This document shows, piece by piece, positions 34,163 through 43,829 of a stretch of 64,000 nucleotides of DNA. The translations under genes were made by a program, and so were the position numbers. This DNA comes from Kaistia dalseonensis (GTDB taxonomy: Bacteria; Pseudomonadota; Alphaproteobacteria; Rhizobiales; Kaistiaceae): assembly GCF_030814715.1 (NCBI RefSeq), contig NZ_JAUSVO010000006.1:62001-126000 (forward strand), written 5' to 3'. The notes under the pieces are model-generated. The model was not told the origin of the DNA. It ran no database searches and was given only the letters and a program-made list of their open reading frames with translations. The first letter of the stretch is position 1. Each line of letters opens with the position of its first letter.

Positions 34163-35073
34163 TGTCGTTCATCACAGAAGTGGAAGTCGACGTGACGGTC
34201 GACATACTCCCGTCCTGGGCGCTTGATCCGGTCCTCTCGGTCGAGCATGTCTTCATGCGGTTCGGCGGTCTGGTCGCGGTGAACGATCTCTCGTTCACGG
34301 CCGGCCGCGGCGACATCACCGCGCTGATCGGACCGAACGGTGCCGGCAAGACCACGGTGTTCAACTGCATCACCGGCTTCTACAAGCCGACGCAGGGGAT
34401 GCTGCTCCTGAAGCACGGCTCGGGCGACAGCTATCTGCTGGAGCGGATGACGGATTTCCGCATTTCCGCCAAGGCCAGGGTTGCGCGGACGTTCCAGAAC
34501 ATCCGCCTCTTCTCCGGCATGACGGTGCTGGAGAACCTCCTGGTCGCCCAGCACAATCCGCTGATGCTCGCCTCCGGCATGACGATCCTCGGCGTGCTCG
34601 GCCTCCCCGGCTACAAGCGCGCCGAAAAGGTCGCAATCGAGCGGGCGAAATACTGGCTCGACAAGACCGGTCTCTACAGCCGCGCAGACGACCCCGCCGG
34701 TGACCTGCCCTATGGCGCGCAAAGGCGGCTCGAGATTGCACGCGCCATGTGCACGGGCCCCGAGCTCCTCTGCCTCGACGAGCCGGCGGCTGGCCTCAAT
34801 CCGCGCGAATCTGCGGAACTGAACGCTCTCCTCCTCGACATCCGGGGAACCGAGAAGACGTCGATCCTGCTGATCGAGCACGACATGTCGGTCGTGATGG
34901 AAATCTCCGACCATGTCGTGGTGCTCGAATATGGCACCAAGATCTCCGACGGCACGCCGTCGGCCGTCCGCAACGACCCCCGCGTCATCGCCGCCTATCT
35001 CGGCGTCGACGATGAGGAAGTCGAGAAGGTCGAAGAACAGTTGGACGAGATCATCGCGGAGTCGACGCCATGA
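34162..35073 (+). CDS. livG: Branched-chain amino acid ABC ATPase LivG
   Basis: 303 residues. Walker A GPNGAGKTT near 56, Q-loop RTFQNIRLF near 110, signature LPYGAQRRLEIARAM near 182, Walker B LLCLDEPAAGLNP near 202, switch His IEHDMSVVM near 238. The phrase AGLNPRE is characteristic of LivG over LivF. The N-terminus is about 20 residues longer than in E. coli and the C-terminus has an acidic tail (DDEEVEKVEEQ). Overlaps the livM stop by one base and the livF start by four. Confidence 0.95.
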   Translation: MSFITEVEVDVTVDILPSWALDPVLSVEHVFMRFGGLVAVNDLSFTAGRGDITALIGPNGAGKTTVFNCITGFYKPTQGMLLLKHGSGDSYLLERMTDFRISAKARVARTFQNIRLFSGMTVLENLLVAQHNPLMLASGMTILGVLGLPGYKRAEKVAIERAKYWLDKTGLYSRADDPAGDLPYGAQRRLEIARAMCTGPELLCLDEPAAGLNPRESAELNALLLDIRGTEKTSILLIEHDMSVVMEISDHVVVLEYGTKISDGTPSAVRNDPRVIAAYLGVDDEEVEKVEEQLDEIIAESTP

Positions 35074-35834
35074 CGGACACGCTCATGGAGGCCCCTGCCC
35101 CGGTCGATACGCGCACGCCGCTTCTGTCGGTGCGCGGCGCCAAGACCTATTACGGCAAGATCATCGCGCTGAAGGGTGTCGACGTCGACGTCCACAAGGG
35201 CGAGATCGTGACGCTGATCGGCGCGAACGGCGCCGGCAAGTCGACCCTGATGATGACGATCTGCGGCAATCCGCGGGCGCGCGAGGGGCAGATCCTGTTC
35301 GAGGGACAGGACATCACCAACATGCCGACGCACGAGATCGCGCGGCTGCGCATCGCGCAGTCTCCCGAAGGGCGCCGCATCTTCCCGCGCATGACCGTGC
35401 TCGAAAACCTGCAGATGGGGGCGGCGCTCGACAACCTCGCCCATTTCGACCAGGACGTGGAGCGCATGTTCACACTGTTTCCGCGCCTCAAGGAGCGCAT
35501 CGGGCAGCGCGGCGGCACGCTCTCCGGCGGCGAGCAACAGATGCTCGCCATTGCTCGTGCCCTGATGGCGCGGCCGAAGCTGCTGATGCTGGACGAGCCC
35601 TCGCTCGGCCTTGCGCCGCTGATCGTGAAGCAGATTTTCGACGTCATCGGCGAATTGAACCGTACCGAGGGGCTGACCGTCTTCCTCGTCGAGCAGAACG
35701 CCTATCACGCGTTGAAGCTCGCCCATCGCGGCTATGTGCTGGTGAATGGCTCGGTCACAATGAGCGGTCCCGGGCGTGAACTGCTCGAGAAGCCCGAAAT
35801 CCGCGCTGCCTATCTCGAGGGAGGGGCTCATTGA
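35070..35834 (+). CDS. livF: Branched-chain amino acid ABC ATPase LivF
   Basis: 254 residues. Walker A GANGAGKST near 50, RRIFPRMTVLENLQMGA near 105 (the Q-loop region of LivF), signature LSGGEQQMLAIARAL near 151, Walker B LLMLDEPSLGLAP near 172, VEQNAYHALKLA near 210 where LivF has Q-N in place of the usual HD. Pairs with LivG under LivHM. The ATG overlaps the livG stop (ATGA). Confidence 0.95.
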   Translation: MTDTLMEAPAPVDTRTPLLSVRGAKTYYGKIIALKGVDVDVHKGEIVTLIGANGAGKSTLMMTICGNPRAREGQILFEGQDITNMPTHEIARLRIAQSPEGRRIFPRMTVLENLQMGAALDNLAHFDQDVERMFTLFPRLKERIGQRGGTLSGGEQQMLAIARALMARPKLLMLDEPSLGLAPLIVKQIFDVIGELNRTEGLTVFLVEQNAYHALKLAHRGYVLVNGSVTMSGPGRELLEKPEIRAAYLEGGAH

Positions 35835-35923
35835 TGTCGATCGCGCCGCTTTCCTGCCATCACGCCGCCGGCCCTGCCGGCGGATCCGCAATGCCACGGC
35901 TGCACGGGCTAGGGTGAACGACG

Positions 35924-36268
35924 ATGCAAGGTCTGATCTACGAGGAATCCTCGCTGCTGGTCTTCCTGTTCGTGACGTGCATCCTCGGCGGTGCCGGCGC
36001 CTGGATGACGGGCCGCGCCTGCGCGCGCACCTGGCGCCCTTATCCACCGCTGCTCGTCTATCTCCTGATCCTCTCCTTCGCCGTTCGATTCATCCATTTT
36101 GCCCTGTTCGGTGGCACGCTCCTGTCACTGCACTACTGGCTGGTTGACCTCGTCGTCGTGGTGATCATAGGAACGATCGGCTACAGGTATACTTTGGCCA
36201 ACCAAATGGTTTCCCAATATTACTGGCTCTACGCAAAGTCGGGTCCGTTTTCCTGGCAGGCCAAATGA
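35924..36268 (+). CDS. Small integral membrane protein in liv operon (DUF6867 type)
   Basis: 114 residues with three hydrophobic segments (about 10-30, 43-65, 70-92) and a conserved-looking polar C-terminus (NQMVSQYYWLYAKSGPFSW). It matches what I remember of the DUF6867 family, found beside livHMGF in Rhizobiales; no function is known. It lies between the ATPase and binding-protein genes on the same strand, 89 bases after livF, so a structural or regulatory link to the transporter is likely. AGGGTGAA precedes the ATG. Confidence 0.8.
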   Translation: MQGLIYEESSLLVFLFVTCILGGAGAWMTGRACARTWRPYPPLLVYLLILSFAVRFIHFALFGGTLLSLHYWLVDLVVVVIIGTIGYRYTLANQMVSQYYWLYAKSGPFSWQAK

Positions 36269-36316
36269 CGCGGTCTTCGCAGCCTGATTGAAGCTCGACT
36301 AAAACGCTTATCGAAC

Positions 36317-36331
36317 AGGCGCCAAGCGCCT
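36317..36331 (+). repeat. Small hairpin ahead of the binding-protein gene
   Basis: AGGCGC-CAA-GCGCCT, a perfect 6-bp stem, 126 bases before the livK start, followed by A-rich sequence, not a T-run. It may protect or separate the binding-protein message from the upstream permease message, a common arrangement in ABC operons; evidence is only structural. Confidence 0.3.
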
Positions 36332-36456
36332 CAAAATGAACCAAGAATCCGGATGACAGGTCTCGCAAAATCGGCAAGATGGCCGATCAAGGCGATTGCT
36401 GCATCCGCCGAAAGGGCCGAACGGCCCACTTCCAGTGCCAAACGGGAGACTATCGA

Positions 36457-37575
36457 ATGAAGAAGTCCATCATGTCCGGTCTCGTGCTTGCAGCGGGACT
36501 GGCATTTGCCGGTGTCGCGCATGCCGACGACATCAAGATCGGCGTCGCCGGTCCGCTCACGGGCCCGAACGCCGCTTTCGGTGCTCAGCTGCAGAAGGGT
36601 GCCGAACAGGCCGTCGCGGACATCAACGCCAAGGGCGGCGTTCTCGGCCAGAAGTTTGTGGTTGAGCTCGGCGACGACGTTTCCGACGCGAAGCAGGGTG
36701 TCTCGGTCGCCAACAAGTTCGTCGGCGACGGCGTGAAGTTCGTTGTCGGTCACTTCAACTCGAGCGTCTCGATCCCGGCCTCGGAAGTCTATGCCGAGAA
36801 CGACATCCTTCAGATCACCCCGGCCTCGACCAACCCGACCTACACCGAGCGTGGCCTCTGGAACACCTTCCGTACCTGCGGTCGTGACGACCAGCAGGGC
36901 GCGGTCGCCGGCGCCTTCATCGCCGAGAAGTTCAAGACCACCCCGATCGCCGTCATCCACGACAAGACGACCTACGGTCAGGGCCTTGCCGACGAGACCA
37001 AGAAGGCGCTCAACGCGGCCGGCATCACCGAAGTCGTCTATGAAGGCATCAATGTCGGCGACAAGGACTTCTCGGCGCTGATCTCGAAGATGAAGGCCGC
37101 GAATGTCGGCGTCATCTACTGGGGCGGCCTGCACACCGAAGGCGGCCTCATTGTCCGTCAGGCGGCCGAGCAGGGCCTGAAGGCCGTTCTGATCTCGGGC
37201 GACGGCATCGTGTCGAACGAGTTCGCCTCGATCGCCGGTCCGGCGGCTGAAGGCACGCTCAACACCTTCTCGCCCGATCCGCGCAAGAACCCCGCCGCGG
37301 CCGCTGCCGTGGGCGAGTTCCGCGCTGCCGGCTTCGAGCCGGAAGCCTACACGCTCTACTCCTACGCTTCGGTCCAGGTGATCGCCGCTGCGATCGAAAA
37401 GGCCGGTTCGGCCGATCCGCAGAAGGTCGCCGAAGTCCTGAAGTCGGGTGGCCCGTTCGAGACCGTGATCGGCCCGCTCTCCTTCGACGCCAAGGGTGAC
37501 CGCACCACCGCCGACTACGTCATGTATGTCTGGAAGAAGGGTGAGGACGGCAAGATCACCTATGTCGAGATGTAA
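36457..37575 (+). CDS. livK: Branched-chain amino acid ABC substrate-binding protein LivK
   Basis: 372 residues. Signal peptide [23 protein letters not shown], mature start [19 protein letters not shown]; then the two-lobed peripla BP fold with [25 protein letters not shown] and [17 protein letters not shown] segments of LIV-binding proteins. Codon use differs from most genes around (many CGT, GGT, GTT), a sign of high expression expected of a binding protein. Ends at a strong terminator. Captures the amino acid in the periplasm for LivHMGF. Confidence 0.95.
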   Translation: MKKSIMSGLVLAAGLAFAGVAHADDIKIGVAGPLTGPNAAFGAQLQKGAEQAVADINAKGGVLGQKFVVELGDDVSDAKQGVSVANKFVGDGVKFVVGHFNSSVSIPASEVYAENDILQITPASTNPTYTERGLWNTFRTCGRDDQQGAVAGAFIAEKFKTTPIAVIHDKTTYGQGLADETKKALNAAGITEVVYEGINVGDKDFSALISKMKAANVGVIYWGGLHTEGGLIVRQAAEQGLKAVLISGDGIVSNEFASIAGPAAEGTLNTFSPDPRKNPAAAAAVGEFRAAGFEPEAYTLYSYASVQVIAAAIEKAGSADPQKVAEVLKSGGPFETVIGPLSFDAKGDRTTADYVMYVWKKGEDGKITYVEM

Positions 37576-37603
37576 GATCACGCGCCAGCGCGCCTGATTG
37601 CAG

Positions 37604-37640
37604 CGCCCGTCCCGGTCTCCGGGGCGGGCGTTTGCTTTTT
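37604..37640 (+). terminator. Rho-independent terminator after livK
   Basis: CGCCCGTCCCGG (37604-37615) and CCGGGGCGGGCG (37619-37630) form a 12-bp stem with one G-T wobble and a TCT loop, followed by TTTGCTTTTT. A strong intrinsic terminator, separating livK from the second binding protein. Confidence 0.9.
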
Positions 37641-37691
37641 CGCCCGATGTCGGCATCATCCCGCCGTCCTGCAACACACCCGCCGGCCTCC

Positions 37692-38777
37692 ATGTACCGC
37701 TTCCTGCTCGCCCTCCCCCTCCTCGCCACGCTCGCGCTTCCCGCCGAGGCCGATATCCGCATTGCGGTGATCGGGCCGATGACGGGCCCCTATCAGGCGC
37801 TCGGCAAACAGATCCAGGCCGGCGTTCAGAAGGCCGCCGACGACATCAACGCCAAGGGCGGCATCGGCGGCGAGCGGATCAGCGTCGACGTCGAGGATGA
37901 CGCCTGCAAGGCCGACGATGCGGCCGCAGCGGCCAACCGCGCCGCCGGGCGTGGCGATGTGCTGGTCGTGGGGCATGTCTGCGCAGAGGCCGCCAAGGCG
38001 GCCGCCGCCGTCTATGCCAAGGCCGGCATTGTCGCGATCACGCCTGCAGTAACGGCGATCGGCTACACCGATGAGCGCGCCGGACCGTCCATCTTCCGCC
38101 TCGCGACCCGTGATGACGCGCAAGGCGCAGCCGCGGGGGCCTATCTAGCCAGCCATTTCGCCGATGCGCGCATCGCCATCCTGCATGACGGCTCGCCCTA
38201 CGGCAAACCGCTCGCCGACGCCACGAAGCAGGCCATGAACGAGGCCGGAAAACGCGAGGCGCGCGCCGACAGTTTCGATCCCGGCGCCAAGGATTACAAT
38301 GCGCTCGCCGATCGTCTGAAGGCCGACGCCATCGATGTCGTCTTCGTCGGCGGCTACCAGGCCGACGCCGCACTGATCCTGAAGGCACTGCGCGCAAAGG
38401 GCTCCAAGGCAATCCTGATGGGCGGCGACGCGCTCGGCACCAGCGAATTCGTGAATTCCGCCGGCGACGCGGCTGAAGGCACGCTGCTGACCTTCTTCAC
38501 GGACTGGCGTCTGGCGCCCGACGCCCAGAATGTCGTCGCGGCCATGCGTGCCGCAGGAACCGAACCGCAGGGCTACACGCTTCCCGCCTACGCGGCGGTG
38601 CAGAGCTGGGCGGCCGCGCGCCAATCGGCTGGAGCCACCGGCACGATTGCCGCGCTTTCGACCGATATCACGCCGACAATCCTCGGCGCCCTAGCCTTCG
38701 ACGCCAAGGGTGACGCCGAAATCCCGGGCTTCACCGTGAATGTCTGGAAAGACGGCGTCTTCGCACCGGCGCAGTAA
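37692..38777 (+). CDS. Second branched-chain amino acid-type ABC substrate-binding protein
   Basis: 361 residues. Signal peptide MYRFLLALPLLATLALPAEA, then DIRIAVIGPMTGPYQALGKQ and DDINAKGGIGGERI, homologous to LivK just upstream. Compared with it, codon use is ordinary and the pair of cysteines (DDACKADD, VGHVCAEA; about residues 75-100) suggests a disulfide. It lies past the livK terminator, so it needs its own promoter or read-through. Probably a divergent duplicate feeding the same LivHMGF with a different ligand. Confidence 0.88.
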   Translation: MYRFLLALPLLATLALPAEADIRIAVIGPMTGPYQALGKQIQAGVQKAADDINAKGGIGGERISVDVEDDACKADDAAAAANRAAGRGDVLVVGHVCAEAAKAAAAVYAKAGIVAITPAVTAIGYTDERAGPSIFRLATRDDAQGAAAGAYLASHFADARIAILHDGSPYGKPLADATKQAMNEAGKREARADSFDPGAKDYNALADRLKADAIDVVFVGGYQADAALILKALRAKGSKAILMGGDALGTSEFVNSAGDAAEGTLLTFFTDWRLAPDAQNVVAAMRAAGTEPQGYTLPAYAAVQSWAAARQSAGATGTIAALSTDITPTILGALAFDAKGDAEIPGFTVNVWKDGVFAPAQ

Positions 38778-38841
38778 ATCGACACCGCGCTCGCGCTGCA
38801 CCTCCGCTGCACGCGGCGAACCTTCCCGGCGGCTTCTCCAC

Positions 38842-40089
38842 CTAACCCCTGAACCGCGTCGCGGCGAACGGAGCCGGGTCCACGAACGGCATTTCGCGCG
38901 TGATCAGCTCGGCGAGCAGCCGTCCCGTGGCGGGTCCGAGCGTGAAGCCGAGATGGCCATGGCCGAAATCGAGCCAGAGGCCCGGATGGCGCGGCGCGGG
39001 ACCAACCACCGGCATCGAATCGGGGAAACAGGGCCGCGATCCCATCCAGGGCTCCCGCTCGATCGGGTCGCCGATCGGGAACAGTGCGCGGGCCTGCGGC
39101 AGGATGCGCTCGATCTGGACTGGGGTCGGCGGTGCGTCGCGGTCGTCGAACTCGATGCCGGACGTGATGCGATAGCCCTGCCGCATCGGCGTCAGCACAT
39201 AGCCATGGTCGACATCGACGATCGGCCGGTCCAGCGCGGCATCGCCGCGCGGCTTGAAATGCAGATGATAGCCGCGCTTGACCGCAAGCGGAAAGCGGTA
39301 GCCGAGCGGGCCGAGCACGTCCATCGACCAGGGGCCGAGCGCCACGACCACATCGGGCGCGGTCACCGGCCCGCTCGCGCAATCGACCACCCAAAGATCA
39401 TTCTCCCGGCGCAACGAGCGAGCATCGCCATGGCCGAGCCCACCGCCCATCAGTTCGAACAGGCGCGCGAACGACTTCGTGACGCCGCCAGGGCTGGAAA
39501 CGGAGACCGTATCGGGCCACAACACCGCGCGGGCGAAGACCGGCGCGAGATCCGGTTCGAGATCGGCGATCTGATGATTGTCGAGGATCTCGTAGCGCAC
39601 ACCGAAATGATCGGCGAGCGCGCGCTGCGGACCGCTCGCCGCGAAGCTCGCCACGCTGCGATGGCCGCGCAGCCAGCCGGTGCCGCGATAGAATTCCAGC
39701 GCACGGCTCTTGCCGGCCAGAACGCCATGCTCGCTCGCCGCATGCGAGAGAATCGGATTCATCGCCTCGGCATAGGCTTCGACGCGGCGCGGCGCGGAGG
39801 CGGCCCTCAGCTTGAGCAGCCAGGGCGCGATCTTCGGCATGTAGCGGGCATTGTAGTGAAGCCGCGCCTCGCCATTGCGCGCGGCGCTCCAGAGTTCGCC
39901 GGTCTTGCGCGGGAACACGATCGGATAGAACCCTTCGCGCTCGATCACGCCGGCATTGCCATAGGAGGTTGCCTCGCCGGCGCCGCTCCTGTCGACCAGG
40001 ACGACGCTCCGGTTCCGCTTCAGAAGATTGAGCGCTGCGGACACGCCGACAATGCCGGCTCCGAGCACGATCGCATCAAACTTCTTCAT
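38842..40089 (-). CDS. FAD-dependent D-amino-acid dehydrogenase (DadA)-like oxidoreductase
   Basis: 415 residues of the DAO fold. N-terminal FAD motif AIVLGAGIVGVSAALNLLKR, GEATSYGNAGVIER near 45 as in DadA, and a C-terminal GLWLDFGHGHLGFTLGPATG that closes the FAD site. DadA oxidises D-amino acids at the inner membrane and feeds electrons to the respiratory chain. GGGGA precedes the ATG at 40089; an ATG at 40116 is in frame. Located after the amino-acid ABC genes but convergent with them. Sarcosine- or proline-type substrates cannot be excluded. Confidence 0.85.
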   Translation of the reverse strand: MKKFDAIVLGAGIVGVSAALNLLKRNRSVVLVDRSGAGEATSYGNAGVIEREGFYPIVFPRKTGELWSAARNGEARLHYNARYMPKIAPWLLKLRAASAPRRVEAYAEAMNPILSHAASEHGVLAGKSRALEFYRGTGWLRGHRSVASFAASGPQRALADHFGVRYEILDNHQIADLEPDLAPVFARAVLWPDTVSVSSPGGVTKSFARLFELMGGGLGHGDARSLRRENDLWVVDCASGPVTAPDVVVALGPWSMDVLGPLGYRFPLAVKRGYHLHFKPRGDAALDRPIVDVDHGYVLTPMRQGYRITSGIEFDDRDAPPTPVQIERILPQARALFPIGDPIEREPWMGSRPCFPDSMPVVGPAPRHPGLWLDFGHGHLGFTLGPATGRLLAELITREMPFVDPAPFAATRFRG

Positions 40090-40235
40090 GAAGTCCCCGT
40101 TTGGAATCGGCAGCATATGACGTGGCGATGACGGAGTTTGCCTGCAGCCGTCGGAACGGGCAATTGCCGAGGGATGATGGCCGTGTTAGGGCCGGGGCGA
40201 AGGCGATCAAGCCGCGACATGAGATGCAGCAGACC

Positions 40236-40889
40236 ATGGCCAAAGCTCCCCTGATAGCCCCCTCGATCCTGGCTTCGGATTTTTCCCGCCTCGGCGAAGA
40301 GGTCCGCGCCGTCGACGCCGCCGGCGCCGACTGGATCCACCTCGACGTGATGGATGGGCACTTCGTTCCCAACATCACCTTCGGGCCGGATGTGGTGAAG
40401 GCGGTGCGCCATGCGAGCGCCAAGCCGTTCGACGTCCATCTGATGATCGCGCCGGCCGATCCCTATCTCGCCGCCTTTGCCGATGCCGGCGCCGATCGCA
40501 TCACCGTCCATGCCGAGGCCGGCCCGCATCTGCACCGCTCGCTGCAGGCGATCCGGGCACTGGGCAAGAAGGCCGGCGTTTCGCTCAATCCGGGGACACC
40601 TGAGAGCGCGATCTCCTATGTGCTCGACGTCTGCGACCTCGTGCTGGTCATGAGCGTCAACCCGGGCTTTGGCGGACAGGCCTTCCTGCCCGAGGCGATC
40701 GACAAGGTCGCCAGGATCAAGGCGATGATCGGCGCACGGCCGATCCTGATCGAGGTCGATGGCGGCGTGACGCACGAGACCGCGCCGCCGCTGGTGGCCG
40801 CCGGCGCCGACGTTCTCGTCGCGGGCTCCGCCGTGTTCAGGGGCGGCCCGTCATCCTATGCGGCCAATATCGCCGCCATACGCGGATAG
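40236..40889 (+). CDS. rpe: Ribulose-phosphate 3-epimerase
   Basis: 217 residues, TIM barrel. [18 protein letters not shown], the metal and substrate block [18 protein letters not shown] near 37, VHLMI near 68, [10 protein letters not shown] near 140 and [14 protein letters not shown] near 172 with the catalytic Asp pair are all present. Interconverts ribulose- and xylulose-5-phosphate in the pentose phosphate and Calvin pathways. ATG 40224 is an alternative start adding four residues; neither has a good ribosome site. Confidence 0.95.
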   Translation: MAKAPLIAPSILASDFSRLGEEVRAVDAAGADWIHLDVMDGHFVPNITFGPDVVKAVRHASAKPFDVHLMIAPADPYLAAFADAGADRITVHAEAGPHLHRSLQAIRALGKKAGVSLNPGTPESAISYVLDVCDLVLVMSVNPGFGGQAFLPEAIDKVARIKAMIGARPILIEVDGGVTHETAPPLVAAGADVLVAGSAVFRGGPSSYAANIAAIRG

Positions 40890-40973
40890 AGCGACGACGA
40901 GGCCAATCCGACAGACAACTGCTGACCGCGCGACGGCCGCGCCGCGCCATCCGTGTCCCTGGGGAGATCGACG

Positions 40974-41681
40974 ATGCGATCGTTCGTTCTTGCGTCCATG
41001 CTGCTCGTAGCCGGCCTTGCGCCAGCCACGGCCGGCGATTTCGCCGAGCGCAACCTGCTCGGCTTTTCCGGCGACGGCGCCCGTTTCGCCTTCGAGGAAT
41101 TCGGCGTGCAGGACGGCTCCGGCTTTCCCTATGCCAATGTCACCGTCATCGACACGACCAAGGGCAAGCGCGCCGAAGGCTCGCCCGTCCGTGCGGTGAT
41201 CGAAGACGAGACGGCGACGATTGCCGCCGTGCGCCACATGGCGGCCGAGCGCGCCGCACCCATGCTCGAAGGAATCGACAATCCCGGAACGCTGCTTGCC
41301 TCCAATCCGATCACGGAAAGTGGCCGCGCCCCCTACCACATCGTCTTCAAGCGCCATCCGGAACAACTCCTGCCGGGCCCGGACCTGTCGCTCCGGCTCG
41401 ACAAGTTTCCGCTCGACGCGCCCGACAATCACGACCCGTTCTACAAGACCTATGGCTTCCGCCTCGTGCTGAAGACCGACAAGCTAGAGACGATCGTGCA
41501 CGAAGACCAGGCACTGCCCGCCAGTCGCGGCACGCCGCTCGATTATCGGATCAACGATGTCGTCATCTATCAGCGCTTCGGCCAGCCGGCGACGCTCGTC
41601 GTCGTCATCATGGTACTGCGACGCGGGTTCGAGGGCCCGGACGGCCGCTATATCGCGGTGAGCGCGCAACTGCCCGATTGA
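40974..41681 (+). CDS. Secreted protein of DUF2259 family
   Basis: 235 residues. Signal peptide MRSFVLASMLLVAGLAPATA-GDF; mature protein opens FAERNLLGFSGDGARFAFEE and FGVQDGSGFPYANVTVIDT, which I recognise as the DUF2259 (COG5497) predicted secreted family, in which the motif resembles a beta-propeller blade. No catalytic motif. GGGGAGATC precedes the ATG. Between rpe and purB on the same strand, with short gaps (84 and 114 bases). Function unknown; periplasmic location inferred. Confidence 0.82.
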   Translation: MRSFVLASMLLVAGLAPATAGDFAERNLLGFSGDGARFAFEEFGVQDGSGFPYANVTVIDTTKGKRAEGSPVRAVIEDETATIAAVRHMAAERAAPMLEGIDNPGTLLASNPITESGRAPYHIVFKRHPEQLLPGPDLSLRLDKFPLDAPDNHDPFYKTYGFRLVLKTDKLETIVHEDQALPASRGTPLDYRINDVVIYQRFGQPATLVVVIMVLRRGFEGPDGRYIAVSAQLPD

Positions 41682-41795
41682 AGCGGCGCCTGCAACGCCC
41701 CGGCGCGCCATCGCTTGGCCGCTTCCGGGACGAGCGGGATTGTTCACCGCGCGCGGCTCTGTTAGACCGCGCGCGGAAACAACTGGGGAATGCCG

Positions 41796-43103
41796 ATGAT
41801 CCCGCGCTATTCGCGCCCCGAAATGACCGCCATCTGGTCACCGGAAACCAAGTTCCGCATCTGGTTCGAGATCGAGGCCCATGCGCTCGATGCCATGGCC
41901 GAGATCGGCACGGTTCCGAAATCGGCCGCGCAGACGGTCTGGGAGAAGGGCGGCGCCGCCACCTTCGACATTGATCGCATCGACGAGATCGAGCGCGTCA
42001 CCAAGCATGACGTCATCGCTTTCCTGACCCATCTTGCCGAAATCGTCGGCGAGGATGCCCGCTTCGTCCATCAGGGCATGACCTCGTCCGACGTGCTCGA
42101 CACCTGCTTCAACATCCAGCTCGTGCGTGCCGCCGATCTCCTGATCGCCGATGTCGACGCCCTGCTCGCCGCCCTGAAACGCCGCGCCTTCGAGCACAAG
42201 AACACCGTCACGATCGGCCGCAGCCACGGCATCCATGCCGAGCCGACGACCTTCGGCGTCAAGCTCGCCCAGGCCTACGCGGAGTTCGATCGCAACCGCG
42301 CTCGCCTCGTCGCGGCGCGTGACGAGGTCGCGACCTGCGCCATTTCCGGCGCTGTCGGCTCCTTCGCCAATATCGACCCGCGCGTCGAGGAACATGTCGC
42401 CGCCGCACTCGGCCTCAAGCCCGAGCCGGTCTCGACGCAGGTGATTCCGCGCGATCGCCACGCCATGTATTTCGCAACGCTGGGCGTGGTCGCCTCGTCG
42501 ATCGAGCGCGTCGCGACCGAGATCCGCCATCTGCAGCGGACTGAAGTGCTGGAGGCGGAGGAGTATTTCTCGCCCGGCCAGAAGGGCTCGTCGGCCATGC
42601 CGCACAAGCGCAATCCGGTCCTGACCGAGAACCTGACGGGCCTTGCCCGCCTCGTCCGCGGCATGGCGCTCCCCGCCATGGAGAATGTCGCGCTCTGGCA
42701 CGAGCGGGATATCTCGCATTCCTCGGTCGAACGCATGATCGGCCCGGATGCGACGGTGACGCTCGATTTCGCCCTGGCCCGGCTCACCAGCGTGATCGAC
42801 AAGCTGCTGATCTATCCCGACAACATGCAGAAGAACCTCGACCGCCTCGGCGGCCTCGTTCATTCGCAGCGTGTCCTCCTCGCGCTGACGCAGAAGGGTG
42901 TTTCGCGCGAGGACGCCTATGCGCTCGTGCAGCGCAATGCGATGCGCGTCTGGGAGGAAGGTGCGGATTTCCTCACCGAGCTCAAGGCCGATCCGGACGT
43001 GACAGCCGCGCTGAGCGAGGCGGAGCTCGAGGAGAAATTCGACCTCGGCTATCACACCAAGCACGTCGACACGATCTTCCGCCGGGTCTTCGGCACGGCC
43101 TGA
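41796..43103 (+). CDS. purB: Adenylosuccinate lyase
   Basis: 435 residues of the fumarase/aspartase superfamily, with the signature loop GQKGSSAMPHKRNPVLTENL near 260 and HQGMTSSDVLDT near 87, GRSHGIHAEP near 137 carrying the catalytic histidine. Cleaves adenylosuccinate to AMP and SAICAR to AICAR. I start it at 41796 because GGGGA ends six bases upstream; the ATG at 41790 directly abuts that site. The other pur genes lie 3 to 9 kb downstream, so purine synthesis is clustered but not one operon. Confidence 0.96.
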   Translation: MIPRYSRPEMTAIWSPETKFRIWFEIEAHALDAMAEIGTVPKSAAQTVWEKGGAATFDIDRIDEIERVTKHDVIAFLTHLAEIVGEDARFVHQGMTSSDVLDTCFNIQLVRAADLLIADVDALLAALKRRAFEHKNTVTIGRSHGIHAEPTTFGVKLAQAYAEFDRNRARLVAARDEVATCAISGAVGSFANIDPRVEEHVAAALGLKPEPVSTQVIPRDRHAMYFATLGVVASSIERVATEIRHLQRTEVLEAEEYFSPGQKGSSAMPHKRNPVLTENLTGLARLVRGMALPAMENVALWHERDISHSSVERMIGPDATVTLDFALARLTSVIDKLLIYPDNMQKNLDRLGGLVHSQRVLLALTQKGVSREDAYALVQRNAMRVWEEGADFLTELKADPDVTAALSEAELEEKFDLGYHTKHVDTIFRRVFGTA

Positions 43104-43242
43104 ATTCGACAGGCTGACGCGCGCCTCGCGGTTATCGCCGGAACAGACCCGGCCATGACCGCGCGGCGCTTGAGCTTTCTCCAGGCATCCTTATGTTCCG
43201 AACGTCAGCTTTATTGCCAAAGCGTCGAACAGAGGTTGCCCC

Positions 43243-43719
43243 ATGCCCTCCCCGCTCTATGAAATCCCCGTAGCCCGCATCGACGGCAGCGAGACATCGC
43301 TCGGCGCCTATGCCGGCAACGTCCTTCTCGTCGTCAATGTCGCCTCGAAATGCGGCCTGACACCGCAATATGACGGGCTGGAAGCGCTCTATCGGAAGTA
43401 CAAGGACGAGGGACTGACGGTCGTAGGCTTCCCCGCCAACAATTTCGCCGGGCAGGAACCTGGCACCAACGCCGAAATTGCCGAATTCTGCCGCCTGACC
43501 TATGGCGTCGATTTCCCGATGTTCGCCAAGATCTCAGTCAAGGGCGAGGATCGCCATCCCCTCTATGATGCGCTTGCCGGCAGCGAGGACATCAGCTGGA
43601 ACTTCGAGAAGTTCCTGATCGGCCGCAACGGCGAGGTCGCCGCGCGCTTCTCACCGAAGACGGTTCCCGAGGATCCGGCGGTCGTGACGGCGATCGAGCA
43701 GGAACTGGCCAAGGGCTGA
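43243..43719 (+). CDS. Glutathione peroxidase
   Basis: 158 residues with thioredoxin fold. Peroxidatic Cys in VVNVASKCGLTPQ (near 37, Cys not Sec), Gln in GFPANNFAGQEPG (near 71) and Trp in DISWNFEKFLIG (near 125) make the catalytic triad. Bacterial Cys-type enzymes of this type reduce peroxides, often with thioredoxin. GAGG precedes the ATG at suitable spacing. Convergent with aqpZ. Confidence 0.92.
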   Translation: MPSPLYEIPVARIDGSETSLGAYAGNVLLVVNVASKCGLTPQYDGLEALYRKYKDEGLTVVGFPANNFAGQEPGTNAEIAEFCRLTYGVDFPMFAKISVKGEDRHPLYDALAGSEDISWNFEKFLIGRNGEVAARFSPKTVPEDPAVVTAIEQELAKG

Positions 43720-43791
43720 ACCCTCCTCCCGAAAGGCGCCAAAGTACCGGCGCCCCCGGGGCGGGCTCGGATAAATTCCGCCAGGATCGAA

Positions 43792-43816
43792 GCGGCAGGC
43801 GTCAGTCGCCTGCCGC
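43792..43816. terminator. Hairpin between gpx and aqpZ
   Basis: GCGGCAGGCG (43792-43801) and CGCCTGCCGC (43807-43816) form a perfect 10-bp stem with a TCAGT loop, midway between the convergent stops. No T-tract; likely shared transcript end. Confidence 0.5.
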
Positions 43817-43829
43817 GCCAGCGAGCTGA

